Source: Taibaiella lutea
Lineage (GTDB): Bacteria > Bacteroidota > Bacteroidia > Chitinophagales > Chitinophagaceae
Direction of reading: 5' to 3'
DNA length: 64,000 nt
Assembly: GCF_008629695.1 (NCBI RefSeq)
Contig: NZ_VWSH01000003.1
Location: 681,688 to 745,687, forward strand
Below are positions 1 through 8,171 of this stretch, one piece after another; the first letter of the stretch is position 1; each line of letters opens with the position of its first letter. A program made the translations under genes and the position numbers. The notes beneath the pieces are model-generated. The model was given only the letters and a program-made list of their open reading frames with translations. It searched no databases and had not been told where the DNA came from.

Positions 1-228
1 CCTGATTCTGCAAAGAAGAATAATATTCAGGGAAAAGTAGTCCTTCAATTTATAGTAAATAAGGACGGCTCTATCAGCGATGTTGACATCATGCATAATC
101 TGGCGGGGGGCTGCGGAGCAGAAGCGAGAAGAGTGGTGCTGGCAATGCCTAAATGGAAACCGGGTATGATGAATGGCCAGGCGGTAGATATGTATTATAC
201 CCTGCCTATTTATTTTAAAACCAGATAA
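1..228 (+). CDS. TonB C-terminal-like protein, 3' part only
   Basis: The open frame runs in from the left edge and stops at TAA 226-228, giving 75 residues. The pattern GKVVLQFIVNKDGSISDV, then an Arg/Val helix, MPKWKPG, and a final strand ending LPIYFK is the usual layout of a TonB C-terminal domain. In Bacteroidota such domains are often carried by small stand-alone periplasmic proteins as well as true TonB. The 5' end is outside the window, so its domain context cannot be told. The next gene encodes a paralogue of the same domain, and a strong hairpin terminator separates them. Confidence 0.8.
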   Translation, partial: PDSAKKNNIQGKVVLQFIVNKDGSISDVDIMHNLAGGCGAEARRVVLAMPKWKPGMMNGQAVDMYYTLPIYFKTR

Positions 229-240
229 ATGGATTTTTAA

Positions 241-270
241 AAATTGCCGGCTTTCGCCGGCAATTTTTTT
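241..270 (+). terminator. Rho-independent terminator
   Basis: An 11-bp perfect stem (241-251 with 256-266, GC-rich core GCCGGC) with a TTTC loop is followed by a run of seven T. It sits 12 bases after the stop of the TonB-like gene. Confidence 0.9.
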
Positions 271-302
271 ATGGAATATATGAAATGACTTGTCTTTTCC
301 CA

Positions 303-722
303 ATGAAAGCCATCATCTCAAAATGCTTCAGGCAAAACACTGTTCTTTGTTTGTCCTTCCTGTTCCTCTTCCAAATTGCATCTGCACAGAAGCAAGAACC
401 ACCCTTTCAATGCAAAATCGCAGAAGAGATGCCTGAATTTCCCGGCGGCCCTACAGCGCTCCTTAAATATATTTCAACTAATTTAAAATATCCGGAAAGC
501 AGCAATGAGGATTTATGTGGCAGAATAGTCGCAAGATTTGTCGTTAATAAATCAGGGAGCACCGGGCAGGTTAAAATTATCAGAGGCTGTAATAATGCAG
601 GATTGGAAGCTGCAGTTATTAAGCTGATTCAGGACATGCCTGCATGGAAGCCGGGCAAGGCAAACGGCACAATTGTCGATTGCGATTACACTTTGCCCAT
701 CAGTATAAATTTGAAAGAATAA
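303..722 (+). CDS. Small secreted TonB C-terminal domain protein
   Basis: A 139-residue protein starting at ATG 303. An in-frame ATG at 285 exists, but the start at 303 gives a normal signal peptide (positive MKAIISKCFRQ, hydrophobic LCLSFLFLF, then IASAQ). The mature part (FPGG..LLKYI..NLKYPE, then IVARFVVNKSGS, then AWKPGKANG and a final strand) is a TonB C-terminal fold. Family knowledge: these bind TonB boxes or peptidoglycan-associated partners; the specific role of stand-alone copies is unclear. It is a paralogue of the preceding partial gene. It ends 3 bases from the convergent EamA gene with no hairpin between. Confidence 0.8.
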   Translation: MKAIISKCFRQNTVLCLSFLFLFQIASAQKQEPPFQCKIAEEMPEFPGGPTALLKYISTNLKYPESSNEDLCGRIVARFVVNKSGSTGQVKIIRGCNNAGLEAAVIKLIQDMPAWKPGKANGTIVDCDYTLPISINLKE

Positions 723-725
723 GAG

Positions 726-1640
726 CTATAAGGTTTTGCGGATTTTCCGCTCCCTGTAATTATTTCGTATTTTCTCTGCATTGGTTATATAAACGCCCAG
801 AAGAATTACAAATAAACTTCCTATTTCAGGTTTGGTAATGTCTTCATGGTAAAACAATCCCCATACGATAGCCATTACCGGTATGCAGTAAGTCACCATA
901 GCAGCAAATATTACACCCGCATTTTTAATCAGCTGATAATATCCGACCGTAGCGATACCTGTACAAACAAACCCAAGCAAAGAAGTATAACCTGCCGCTT
1001 TCAGGAAACCGCTGTCATTGAACTGCAATGAAAAAAAGCCGGTGAAAATAAGTACCAGCAAGGCTATAAAGCCACTGCACAATAATGAAACCGAGGCAAC
1101 GCCATAAATATTTATGCCTTTCAGATAACGGCCTACCATGTTTACATTGATACCATAAAAAACAGTTGCAATAATTATCAGTGAAATGTCAATCAGATTT
1201 TGCTGCCCTTCTACCCCGCCCCGGCTAAGCAATAAAAGCAGGCTTCCTAAAAATGCAATTCCAATGCCCAGTTGCTGCATGCGACTGGTTTTTTGCTGAA
1301 AAAAAGCTACACCCAGAATCAAGGTGAATATCGGCGTCAGGGAATTTAACATGCCCGCTAATGCGCTGCTGACACCCATTTCGGCCTTACAAAACAAATA
1401 GGCAGGAATCAAATTGCCAAACAAGCCGGAAAGGAAAACAACACCGAATTTCTGCTTCGGAATATCTTTAAAATGCCTGAATGCAAAGGGCAATAATGTA
1501 AGGCCCGCCACTAAAATCCGGATGGAAGCAACGTGGTAAGAAGACAAATGCTCCAAGCCCAGTTTCATCAAAATAAAACTACTGCCCCAGATAAAGGACA
1601 GCAGTATGAATAAAAACCAGTTACCGAATTTGGTGTTCAA
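726..1640 (-). CDS. EamA/DMT family transporter
   Basis: A 304-residue integral membrane protein with about ten hydrophobic segments in two halves of five, the layout of the drug/metabolite transporter (EamA) superfamily. The N-terminal FILLSFIWGSSFILMKLGLE is a typical first EamA helix with the WGSSF motif, and the second half repeats the fold. Length is normal for the family. The substrate cannot be told from sequence; relatives export amino acids, metabolites or drugs. It is convergent with the upstream TonB-like gene. The positively charged C-terminal tail (EKIRNNYRERKIRKTL) should be cytoplasmic. Confidence 0.88.
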   Translation of the reverse strand: MNTKFGNWFLFILLSFIWGSSFILMKLGLEHLSSYHVASIRILVAGLTLLPFAFRHFKDIPKQKFGVVFLSGLFGNLIPAYLFCKAEMGVSSALAGMLNSLTPIFTLILGVAFFQQKTSRMQQLGIGIAFLGSLLLLLSRGGVEGQQNLIDISLIIIATVFYGINVNMVGRYLKGINIYGVASVSLLCSGFIALLVLIFTGFFSLQFNDSGFLKAAGYTSLLGFVCTGIATVGYYQLIKNAGVIFAAMVTYCIPVMAIVWGLFYHEDITKPEIGSLFVILLGVYITNAEKIRNNYRERKIRKTL

Positions 1641-1712
1641 AAAACAATATTTTAAAATTCAAAAGGATAAAATTCAGGAAACGCTGCTTGTAATCATGAT
1701 AAAGCAGCTATT

Positions 1713-1805
1713 TACATTTGACAACTTTTTAAAAGGAAACGATGCTATTAATCCTGTTGATGCTATTAATAACATTTGATAACTTTTAAAAAGTTGTCAA
1801 ATGTA
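1713..1805. repeat. 23-bp perfect inverted repeat with internal direct repeats
   Basis: The 23-mer at 1713-1735 (beginning TACATTTGACAAC) is exactly reverse-complemented at 1783-1805. The 47-bp spacer holds two copies of GATGCTATTAAT (1741-1752, 1759-1770) and a shorter copy of the arm (AACATTTGATAACTTTTAAAA). It lies between two minus-strand genes. It could form a long hairpin that ends or protects the upstream minus-strand transcript, or be the remains of a small mobile element. No ORF is inside. Confidence 0.8.
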
Positions 1806-1829
1806 TTACCGGCGAATTATAAAAAGACC

Positions 1830-3242
1830 CTACTTCAATTCCAGCAAAGCCACATTTTCAATATGATGTGTATGCGGGAACATATCTACCGGCTGTAACC
1901 TTACAACCTTATACATCTCGTCCAACAATGCCAAATCCCGCGCCTGCGTCGCCGGATTGCAGCTTACATACACAACTCTGGGCGCTTTTATACGCAATAA
2001 TGTTTGTATCAGCTTCTCATGCATACCTGCACGCGGCGGATCTGTAATGATAACATCAGGTCTTCCGTGTTCCTCGAAAAATGCATCCGTTGCAATATCA
2101 GAAACATCGCCCGCATAGAATTGACAATGCTCCAGGCCATTCCAGGATGCATTTAATTTTGCATCTTCAATAGCATCCGGCACAGCCTCAATACCGATAA
2201 TTTTCTTTGCGCCTTTTGATAAAAATATACCGATGCTTCCTGTACCGCAATATAAATCGTACACCACTTCCTTGCCTGTCAGTCCTGCAAAGTCGCGGGT
2301 AATCTGATATAATTTTTCGCCCTGCTTGGTATTGGTCTGGAAAAACGACTTAGGGGAAATCTTAAAACGGAAATCTTCCAGATATTCTTCTATATAGCCC
2401 TTGCCATGATAAGTTACAACCTTCAAATCATAAATGGTATCATTCATTTTCGGATTGATGGTGTAATGCAAAGAAGTAATTTCAGGTACTTCCTTCAAAA
2501 GAATATCCAGCATCATTTTTAGCTCCGGCCTGTCTTCCTTCACAATCAGGTTCACCATAACCTCACCGCTGGTCGCTACACGTATTATCACATTGCGTAG
2601 CCATCCTTCCTGCTTTCTGTGGTCATAAAAAGGAAGGTTATTTTCCAATGCTATTTTACGTAACAGGTTTTTTATTTTATTGGTAGGCTCGGCCTGCAGA
2701 TAGCAGGTCTGAATATCTACCACCTTATCAAACATACCGGGCGCGTGAAAACCCAAAGCAGGTTTACGTTTGATTTCGCCATCGCCCGCGGCTTCAATTT
2801 CTTCCCGTGTCAGATAACTTAATTCGCTGAATGTAAATTCCAGCTTGTTGCGGTATTCCCTTTGCAGGTCGCTTCCCACAATCGTTTCAATAGGAGGCAA
2901 TGCCACATGTCCTATTCTTGTCAATTGGTCCGTTACCTGAATCTGCTTATATTCCAGTTGTTTATCATAAGGTAACATTTGCCATTTACAGCCGCCGCAA
3001 ACCCCAAAATGATTACAAAAAGGAATAACCCTGTCTTCCGATGGCGTTACAATCTTCATGGCCCTTCCCTCTGCATAGCTCTTTTTGTTCTTCATGATCA
3101 TCACCTCGACCACATCACCGGGAACCGCTCCTTCTACAAATAAAGTTTTGCCATCTTCCAAATGTGCTATAGACTTGCCTTCTGCGGCATAGCGTTCCAA
3201 CCTTATTGCGCTTACTACTGTCTTTTTGTTTTTCCTTGCCAA
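1830..3242 (-). CDS. rlmD: 23S rRNA (uracil-5-)-methyltransferase, RumA/RlmD type
   Basis: A 470-residue enzyme. The N-terminal TRAM domain (about 10-70, VEGAVPGDVVEV) is followed by an iron-sulfur cluster motif (CNHFGVCGGCKW). The C-terminal Rossmann methyltransferase has the SAM motif VYDLYCGTGSIGIFL, DPPRAGM, and the catalytic Cys in YVSCNPATQARD. The enzyme uses SAM to make 5-methyluridine in 23S rRNA. In Bacteroidota one enzyme of this type may serve one or two sites, so the exact site (U1939 or U747 in E. coli numbering) is not settled by sequence. It begins with ATG at 3242, with a TACCTTTG promoter element upstream on the minus strand. Confidence 0.9.
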   Translation of the reverse strand: MARKNKKTVVSAIRLERYAAEGKSIAHLEDGKTLFVEGAVPGDVVEVMIMKNKKSYAEGRAMKIVTPSEDRVIPFCNHFGVCGGCKWQMLPYDKQLEYKQIQVTDQLTRIGHVALPPIETIVGSDLQREYRNKLEFTFSELSYLTREEIEAAGDGEIKRKPALGFHAPGMFDKVVDIQTCYLQAEPTNKIKNLLRKIALENNLPFYDHRKQEGWLRNVIIRVATSGEVMVNLIVKEDRPELKMMLDILLKEVPEITSLHYTINPKMNDTIYDLKVVTYHGKGYIEEYLEDFRFKISPKSFFQTNTKQGEKLYQITRDFAGLTGKEVVYDLYCGTGSIGIFLSKGAKKIIGIEAVPDAIEDAKLNASWNGLEHCQFYAGDVSDIATDAFFEEHGRPDVIITDPPRAGMHEKLIQTLLRIKAPRVVYVSCNPATQARDLALLDEMYKVVRLQPVDMFPHTHHIENVALLELK

Positions 3243-3268
3243 TGTTAAATATGCTTGTTAATCTCTTG

Positions 3269-3276
3269 CAAAGGTA
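3269..3276 (-). promoter_or_regulatory. Bacteroidota -7 promoter element (TACCTTTG)
   Basis: The minus strand reads TACCTTTG here, matching the TAnnTTTG -7 consensus, 26 bases before the ATG of the rRNA methyltransferase gene. No convincing -33 TTTG is seen at the expected distance. Confidence 0.5.
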
Positions 3277-3462
3277 GCCCGATTTTTAATGTTGCATTCA
3301 TTCGTTTTTTAGCTTTGAACACAACGTAACAATTTTTAATCCGACTTTAGAAAATATAATCGAGTGGTTTAATTACTAAATTGTTTCAAGGGAAGAACTG
3401 CTCAACAAGTAAACAATAAGTAATAAAACCATTAAGCAATTTAACAATTTTACATACTTCGA

Positions 3463-4893
3463 ATGAAAAATACCGCATTGATTGCATTATTGTTATTGTC
3501 TTCGTTTTTTTCTTTCGGCAAATCCGGATACAAGGTTGAGGTAAACTTTCCGAAGGACATCAACGACTCTGTAGTATATCTGGCTCATTTCTACGGTAAA
3601 AACCTTCCTACCATTTTCACGGTCGATTCTGCAAAAGTCTCTCCAAATAAAACAGTTGTATTCCAGAAAAAAGATGCTGTTCTTGGCGGCATTTACCTGA
3701 TTGTTTATAACCATCGCAGCAAAATTGTAGAATTTGTATTAGATAACGGAGACGATTTTTCCATTGATTTTAAACCCGGCAAGAACGGTTCATCAACGGC
3801 CGTATTTAAAAATAGCGCAGAGAACAACCGTTATCAGGCTTATAATGCCGAATCGGAAGAAATGGGAACCACCAACCGGATGTTACTGGCTAAGTTGGCA
3901 ATGGCAAAAACGCATGATGATACAGCTGCTGTTACCACTGCTTTTCAGCAATTGACAGCACGACAACTGGAACAGCGGGAAAAATATATAAAACAATATC
4001 CAAACACTTTCCTTTCAAAAGTATTTGTAAGCCTTCAATCGCCCGAAGTACCTAAAGGGCCGCATTATCTTGAAGATGGCAAAACAATAGATTCTCTTTT
4101 CGATTATACTTATTACAAAGCGCATTACTGGGACAACTTCGATTTTAAGGATGACCGCCTTATTAATACACCGGTTTATGATGCAAAGCTGAATGATTAT
4201 TTCAGCAAATGGATTTATCAGATTCCGGATACCATTAATGCCGAGGCAGATAAAATTTTAAAAGCCACCAGGAACTCAAAAGAATTATTTCGCTATACCT
4301 TACGCACGCTTACGGCTAATGCCCTGCAAAGCAAGATAATGGGAATGGATGAAGTGTTTGTATATCTTGTGGAACATTATTACATGAAGGGAGATGCGTA
4401 CTGGCTTTCAAAAAAAGATTTGGATTGGTACGAAGACCGCGCACGTAAAATGTCGCCTACCGTATTGGGCAACACTGCGCCGGAATTGATGATGCAGGAC
4501 GTGTTTACCCTGGGCGACAAACCGCTTTCGGAACTTAAAGCAAAATATACCGTGGTCGTAATCTGGGATTATGATTGCCCTGTTTGTAAAAAAGAAGTAC
4601 CTAAACTGGATTCGGTTTACAACGCCATATTGAAAAATAAAGGAGTGAAAGTTTATTCCGTAGCAAGCGGTGGCGAACTGGATAAGGTGCAGCAATTTAT
4701 AAAAGACAATAAAATAGAAGATTGGACCAATGTTGCGGACGTCAATAACAATACCGGATTCAAAGAAAAATATGATGCTTATTCGACCCCTAAAATCTAT
4801 TTGCTCGATGAAAATAAAAAAATCATCGGCAAGGGTTTGGACCATAGCAATATAAACACCGTAATTGAAATGTCTGAAAAGAAAAAGATTTAG
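3463..4893 (+). CDS. Secreted thioredoxin-like protein (TlpA/redoxin type), CPVC active site
   Basis: A 476-residue protein with a signal peptide (MKNTALIALLLLSSFFSFG). The N-terminal about 110 residues form a beta-rich domain like the DUF4369-type region common in Bacteroidota TlpA proteins, a helical middle follows, and a thioredoxin-fold domain starts near residue 340 with active site WDYDCPVCKKEVP and the cis-Pro segment YSTPKIYLLD. Expected role: periplasmic thiol-disulfide chemistry. The next gene is a close full-length paralogue with CGHC in place of CPVC, so this is a tandem duplication that kept both copies intact. Confidence 0.85.
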   Translation: MKNTALIALLLLSSFFSFGKSGYKVEVNFPKDINDSVVYLAHFYGKNLPTIFTVDSAKVSPNKTVVFQKKDAVLGGIYLIVYNHRSKIVEFVLDNGDDFSIDFKPGKNGSSTAVFKNSAENNRYQAYNAESEEMGTTNRMLLAKLAMAKTHDDTAAVTTAFQQLTARQLEQREKYIKQYPNTFLSKVFVSLQSPEVPKGPHYLEDGKTIDSLFDYTYYKAHYWDNFDFKDDRLINTPVYDAKLNDYFSKWIYQIPDTINAEADKILKATRNSKELFRYTLRTLTANALQSKIMGMDEVFVYLVEHYYMKGDAYWLSKKDLDWYEDRARKMSPTVLGNTAPELMMQDVFTLGDKPLSELKAKYTVVVIWDYDCPVCKKEVPKLDSVYNAILKNKGVKVYSVASGGELDKVQQFIKDNKIEDWTNVADVNNNTGFKEKYDAYSTPKIYLLDENKKIIGKGLDHSNINTVIEMSEKKKI

Positions 4894-4926
4894 AGAACCG
4901 GCTGAATAAAGCTTTAACCAATTATA

Positions 4927-4934
4927 TACTTTTG
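4927..4934 (+). promoter_or_regulatory. Possible -7 element (TACTTTTG)
   Basis: TACTTTTG matches TAnnTTTG and lies 18 bases before the ATG at 4953, in the gap between the tandem thioredoxin-like genes. It suggests the second copy has its own promoter. No clear -33 element. Confidence 0.4.
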
Positions 4935-4952
4935 CAATCTTATAAAAAACCA

Positions 4953-6386
4953 ATGAAGAAATTATTATTAGGCGCATTTTGTACAGCATTGAGCCTTGCT
5001 TCTTTCGGCAAGAACGGCTACAGAATCGAAGTAAAATTCAAGCAGGACGTTTCAGATACATTTGTTTATCTGGCCCACTATTATGCAAAACCTTTACCTA
5101 CCATCTACAAAACAGATTCGGGTTTGGTGGTCAACAAAAGGAGCCTGATTATTGAGTCAAAAGACAGCGTGCTTGGCGGCGTATATATGATTTTGTTCAA
5201 CAACAAATCCAAGTTCACGGAATTCATTCTGAATAACGGCGATAATTATACCATCAATATCGACACAACCGATATGCCGAAAAACATCAGTTTCAAAACC
5301 AGCGAGGAGAATACCCGCTATGTGGATTATGAAAGATACCTGATGCAATACGGCGCAAAACAGCAGGCATTTGTTGAAGAGCTGAAACATGCTAAAAATG
5401 CCGCAGATACGCAGGCCGTCCGCGATAAATCCGGCAAGCTTGCAAAAGAATTGACCGCCTACAGGACCGATTATGCCAAAAAATATCCGAACACCTATCT
5501 GAGCAAAGTTTTCAATGCAATGATACTGCCAGTAGTGCCTGAAGGAAAGCATTACCTTGAAGATGGCAAAACCGTTGATTCTACCTGGGCTTATAAATAT
5601 TACAAAGCGCATTATTGGGATAAGTTTGATTTCACGGATAACCGTATCATGAATTCACCTATTTATGATGCCAAACTGGATGAATATTTCAACAGGCTGG
5701 TATATCCTACGCCGGATTCCATAAACTATGAGGCAGATAAAATTTTAGCCAAAACCCGCAATGCAAAAGAGATATTTAAATATACATTGCAATGGCTGGC
5801 AGGAAACACAGATAACAGCAAGGTGATGGGTATGGACGAAGCCTTTGTACACCTTGTAGAAAATTATTACATGAAAGGCGATGTATATTGGCTGGATTCT
5901 GCAACCCTTGCAAAATATGAAGACCGCGCCAGAAAAATCGCCCCGAATGTATTGGGAAATTTAGCGCCTGAACTCAATTGTCAGGATATCTGGACATTGC
6001 AGGACAAAAAGCTTGGCGAGATGGAAGCAAAATATACCCTGGTGGTTTTCTGGTCTAAAGAGTGCGGGCACTGTATGAAAGAAATTCCGCAACTGGATTC
6101 TGTTTACAATCTTATTTTAAAGAAAAGAGGCGTTAAGGTATATGCTGTGAGTACGGAAGGCGAACTTTCCGATATCCAGAAGAAAGTGAAAGAACTTAAA
6201 ATTGAAGAATGGACCAATGTGGTGGATGCACATGGAAATACCGGTTATAAAGATAAATACGATGTGTATGTAACCCCAAGAATCTACCTTTTGGATGAAC
6301 ATAAAAAGATTATCGGTAAAGGCCTGGATCATGGCAATATTGTAGATGTACTTGATTTTGTAGAAAAGAAGAAAAACAAAAATTAA
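4953..6386 (+). CDS. Secreted thioredoxin-like protein, CGHC active site (tandem paralogue)
   Basis: A 477-residue protein if started at ATG 4953, which gives a good signal peptide (MKKLLLGAFCTALSLASFG); an in-frame ATG at 4932 would put seven extra residues before it. Domain order is the same as in the upstream paralogue: beta-rich N-terminal domain, helical middle, C-terminal thioredoxin fold with WSKECGHCMKEIP and VTPRIYLLD. The two proteins align along their whole length (both have LEDGKT, YYKAHYWD, MGMDEAFVHLVE-like blocks). The changed dipeptide between the active-site cysteines implies a different redox potential. Followed by a terminator. Confidence 0.85.
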   Translation: MKKLLLGAFCTALSLASFGKNGYRIEVKFKQDVSDTFVYLAHYYAKPLPTIYKTDSGLVVNKRSLIIESKDSVLGGVYMILFNNKSKFTEFILNNGDNYTINIDTTDMPKNISFKTSEENTRYVDYERYLMQYGAKQQAFVEELKHAKNAADTQAVRDKSGKLAKELTAYRTDYAKKYPNTYLSKVFNAMILPVVPEGKHYLEDGKTVDSTWAYKYYKAHYWDKFDFTDNRIMNSPIYDAKLDEYFNRLVYPTPDSINYEADKILAKTRNAKEIFKYTLQWLAGNTDNSKVMGMDEAFVHLVENYYMKGDVYWLDSATLAKYEDRARKIAPNVLGNLAPELNCQDIWTLQDKKLGEMEAKYTLVVFWSKECGHCMKEIPQLDSVYNLILKKRGVKVYAVSTEGELSDIQKKVKELKIEEWTNVVDAHGNTGYKDKYDVYVTPRIYLLDEHKKIIGKGLDHGNIVDVLDFVEKKKNKN

Positions 6387-6408
6387 GGTAAAACAAGAAT
6401 ATTAAACA

Positions 6409-6442
6409 AAAACGCTGAAGGGATTATCTTCAGCGTTTTTTG
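6409..6442 (+). terminator. Rho-independent terminator
   Basis: The stem AACGCTGAAG/CTTCAGCGTT with a 7-base loop and a T-run lies 23 bases after the second thioredoxin-like gene. From 6443 to 6629 I see nothing recognisable. Confidence 0.88.
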
Positions 6443-6629
6443 TTTTGGATCTGCTTGTTAGGGAAGCCGATCGATTGTTTTGCTCATGCCTTTCAGGAGT
6501 TTATGGCAGGACACGAGCCAAAGGTCTGCGCTAACTAGGCTTGTTGTAGGTGCATGAGCTTCAGGTTCTTTTTAAGTTGTTGTATTTTACTGTTATAGTG
6601 TAACACAGGTTCTACGTTAGTGATTTCTA

Positions 6630-7214
6630 TTAGGAAAGTAAATGCTCCAATGAACGTGCCTCCGCTTCTACCAAAGGGATCAAACTTAACATTGATGCTT
6701 CAAATAAATAGAGTTTACTATTCCTTACATCAAGTAGTGCATGTATGTGGTTTTTTGTAGGAATTGCATGCTTCATTAAAGCAAGAACACTGGCTATTCT
6801 ATCTTTTGACGGCTGTTCTGATTTTAGATATAACTTGATCAAATATTTATCACCACCCCATTCTAATCCTATTTCAGGATTAATTGGAATACTAAGATCT
6901 CCATAAATCCAATCTTTTTTAGGCGGATTAAACCATGTAATGTCTTTTTTACCGATAAACTTTTTATATCCAGTTGCCATTGCGCCATAATTGATAACTT
7001 TCTTATCAGGTAAATTACCAATAAGTTTATCTAGTTCTTTTTTGTCGTGACCTTTTGAATGGAGTTCTTGAACAGCTTCCCTAAATCGTTTATAATAATC
7101 TTTAGCAGGTTCGTAAGGTTCAGATAACTGTACTTTAATTTTGTCTGCACATGTTTTTTTGGGACTTCCTGACTTTAAAACAAAATCAATAAATGAAGTA
7201 AGTGGTATTTGCAT
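6630..7214 (-). CDS. Protein of unknown function, 194 residues
   Basis: I do not recognise this family. It is a soluble, Lys-rich, mixed alpha/beta protein without signal peptide or membrane segment. The N-terminus (MQIPLTSFIDFVLKSGSPKKT) and helix KDYYKRFREAVQELHSKG are followed by WFNPPKKDWIYGDLSI and a C-terminal half reading like a compact domain (NHIHALLDVRNSKLYLFEAS). It stands alone next to a repeat-rich non-coding stretch, which makes an accessory origin plausible. ATG 7214 is the only sensible start; the AT-rich 280 bases upstream hold no other gene. Confidence 0.6.
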   Translation of the reverse strand: MQIPLTSFIDFVLKSGSPKKTCADKIKVQLSEPYEPAKDYYKRFREAVQELHSKGHDKKELDKLIGNLPDKKVINYGAMATGYKKFIGKKDITWFNPPKKDWIYGDLSIPINPEIGLEWGGDKYLIKLYLKSEQPSKDRIASVLALMKHAIPTKNHIHALLDVRNSKLYLFEASMLSLIPLVEAEARSLEHLLS

Positions 7215-7496
7215 AATGACGCTTTAAATTTGGTTAAAATTATTTGTGTTAGAAGTTTAAATAAATAAAATGTTTATAAAAGAACAATTATAGTCATCTT
7301 ATAATTTTCATATCTAAATTCGTGCCAATGTTAAATATGTCAGGAAGCAATATCTGTTTAGTGTTTACATATCTCTTTTTTTTGATAAATAGGGAAATAT
7401 TTACTTGATTTTAATTATTGATTTATGTCACTAAGACAGAAGATATTAGAGTTTAAGTCTTTTTGGCAATTAAATTTATATTGATATGATTGCTCG

Positions 7497-7860
7497 GCAG
7501 CTACCACCCAGTCTGTATGGTATCACCTTACTTTTTATTAGGTATCACCTCACAATTTCTTAGTTGCTACCTTGCCTTTTCTTAGGTCCACCTAACCTTT
7601 TCTAAAATACCACCTTACCTGTCAAAAAGGAACTACCTCGTGTTTTATCAGGTATTACCTCCAAATTTTATAGGTATCACCTGCCCTCCTTTAAAGGTAC
7701 CACCTCGTTTTTTCTTAGGTTATACCTCGCTTTTTCGTAGGTACCTCCTAATCCTTTCAATAGGTACTACCTCCTGTTTTGTTAGGTATCACCTTCTCAT
7801 TTTAATAGGTACCACCTCGCTGTCTGGCAGGCAGCACCTCGTTATTTCATAGGTGGTAGT
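7497..7860. repeat. Array of about 17 degenerate 22-23 bp units with AGGTnnnACCT dyad
   Basis: The core GGTAtcACCTc recurs with GG(T) at about 7519, 7541, 7563, 7585, 7606, 7629, 7651, 7673, 7696, 7718, 7740, 7763, 7785, 7808, 7830 and 7852, a steady 22-23 bp step, with a degenerate first unit near 7497. Each core is a short inverted repeat (AGGT...ACCT) followed by a T-rich spacer. The step is not a multiple of three and the array is not coding. Spacing near two helical turns would put the cores on one face of the DNA. It is far too short-period for CRISPR. Confidence 0.88.
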
Positions 7861-7930
7861 TTAAAAAACCTTAGGTAGGCGTTTTTAAATAACGGATTAC
7901 CTCTATTCAGGAAACAAGACTATTGATTTT

Positions 7931-8097
7931 ATCCCGGAGGGATAGAATATCGGTAGCTTTTTATTATCTGATAGAGCATTGTCCCGTAGGGACAACATTG
8001 CAATGTTCATCACATTTTTTGTTTGGAGTAATTTGACCCTTACAGGGTCAGAAATGGATTGCTGATATGCTCTACCAATATTATATCCCTATGGGAT
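7931..8097. repeat. Palindromic interspersed repeat element
   Basis: Four small palindromes occur in a row: ATCCCGGAGGGAT (7931-7943), GTCCCGTAGGGAC (7981-7993), TGACCCTTACAGGGTCA (8034-8050) and ATCCCTATGGGAT (8085-8097). The left end (GGGATAGAATATCGGTAG) is present in diverged inverted form at the right end (CTCTACCAATATTATATCCC). This resembles the intergenic CCCGTAGGG-type repeats often seen in Bacteroidota genomes. No ORF inside. Confidence 0.75.
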
Positions 8098-8112
8098 AGG
8101 TAAGGTATTTTC

Positions 8113-8146
8113 ACAAAAAAATAGAGCCTCTGGAAAGAGGCTCTAT
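8113..8146 (-). terminator. Rho-independent terminator (minus strand)
   Basis: A 10-bp stem ATAGAGCCTC/GAGGCTCTAT (8121-8130 with 8137-8146) has an A-run on the plus strand at its left, that is a T-run for minus-strand transcription. It lies just after the stop of the lipoprotein gene. Confidence 0.88.
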
Positions 8147-8171
8147 GCTGCAAAAACAGCTTTTTCATACA

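Noticed and set aside
4408-4989. 193-codon minus-strand ORF opposite the first thioredoxin-like gene
   Set aside because: Antisense to an intact family member, no motif, shadow composition.
7640-7852. 70-codon plus-strand ORF inside the repeat array
   Set aside because: The repeat step is 22-23 bp, not a multiple of three, and the translation changes frame relation to each unit; it is repeat-derived.
7497-7860. CRISPR array
   Set aside because: The unit is only 22-23 bp with no separate 30-bp spacers, the repeats are degenerate, and no cas genes are near.
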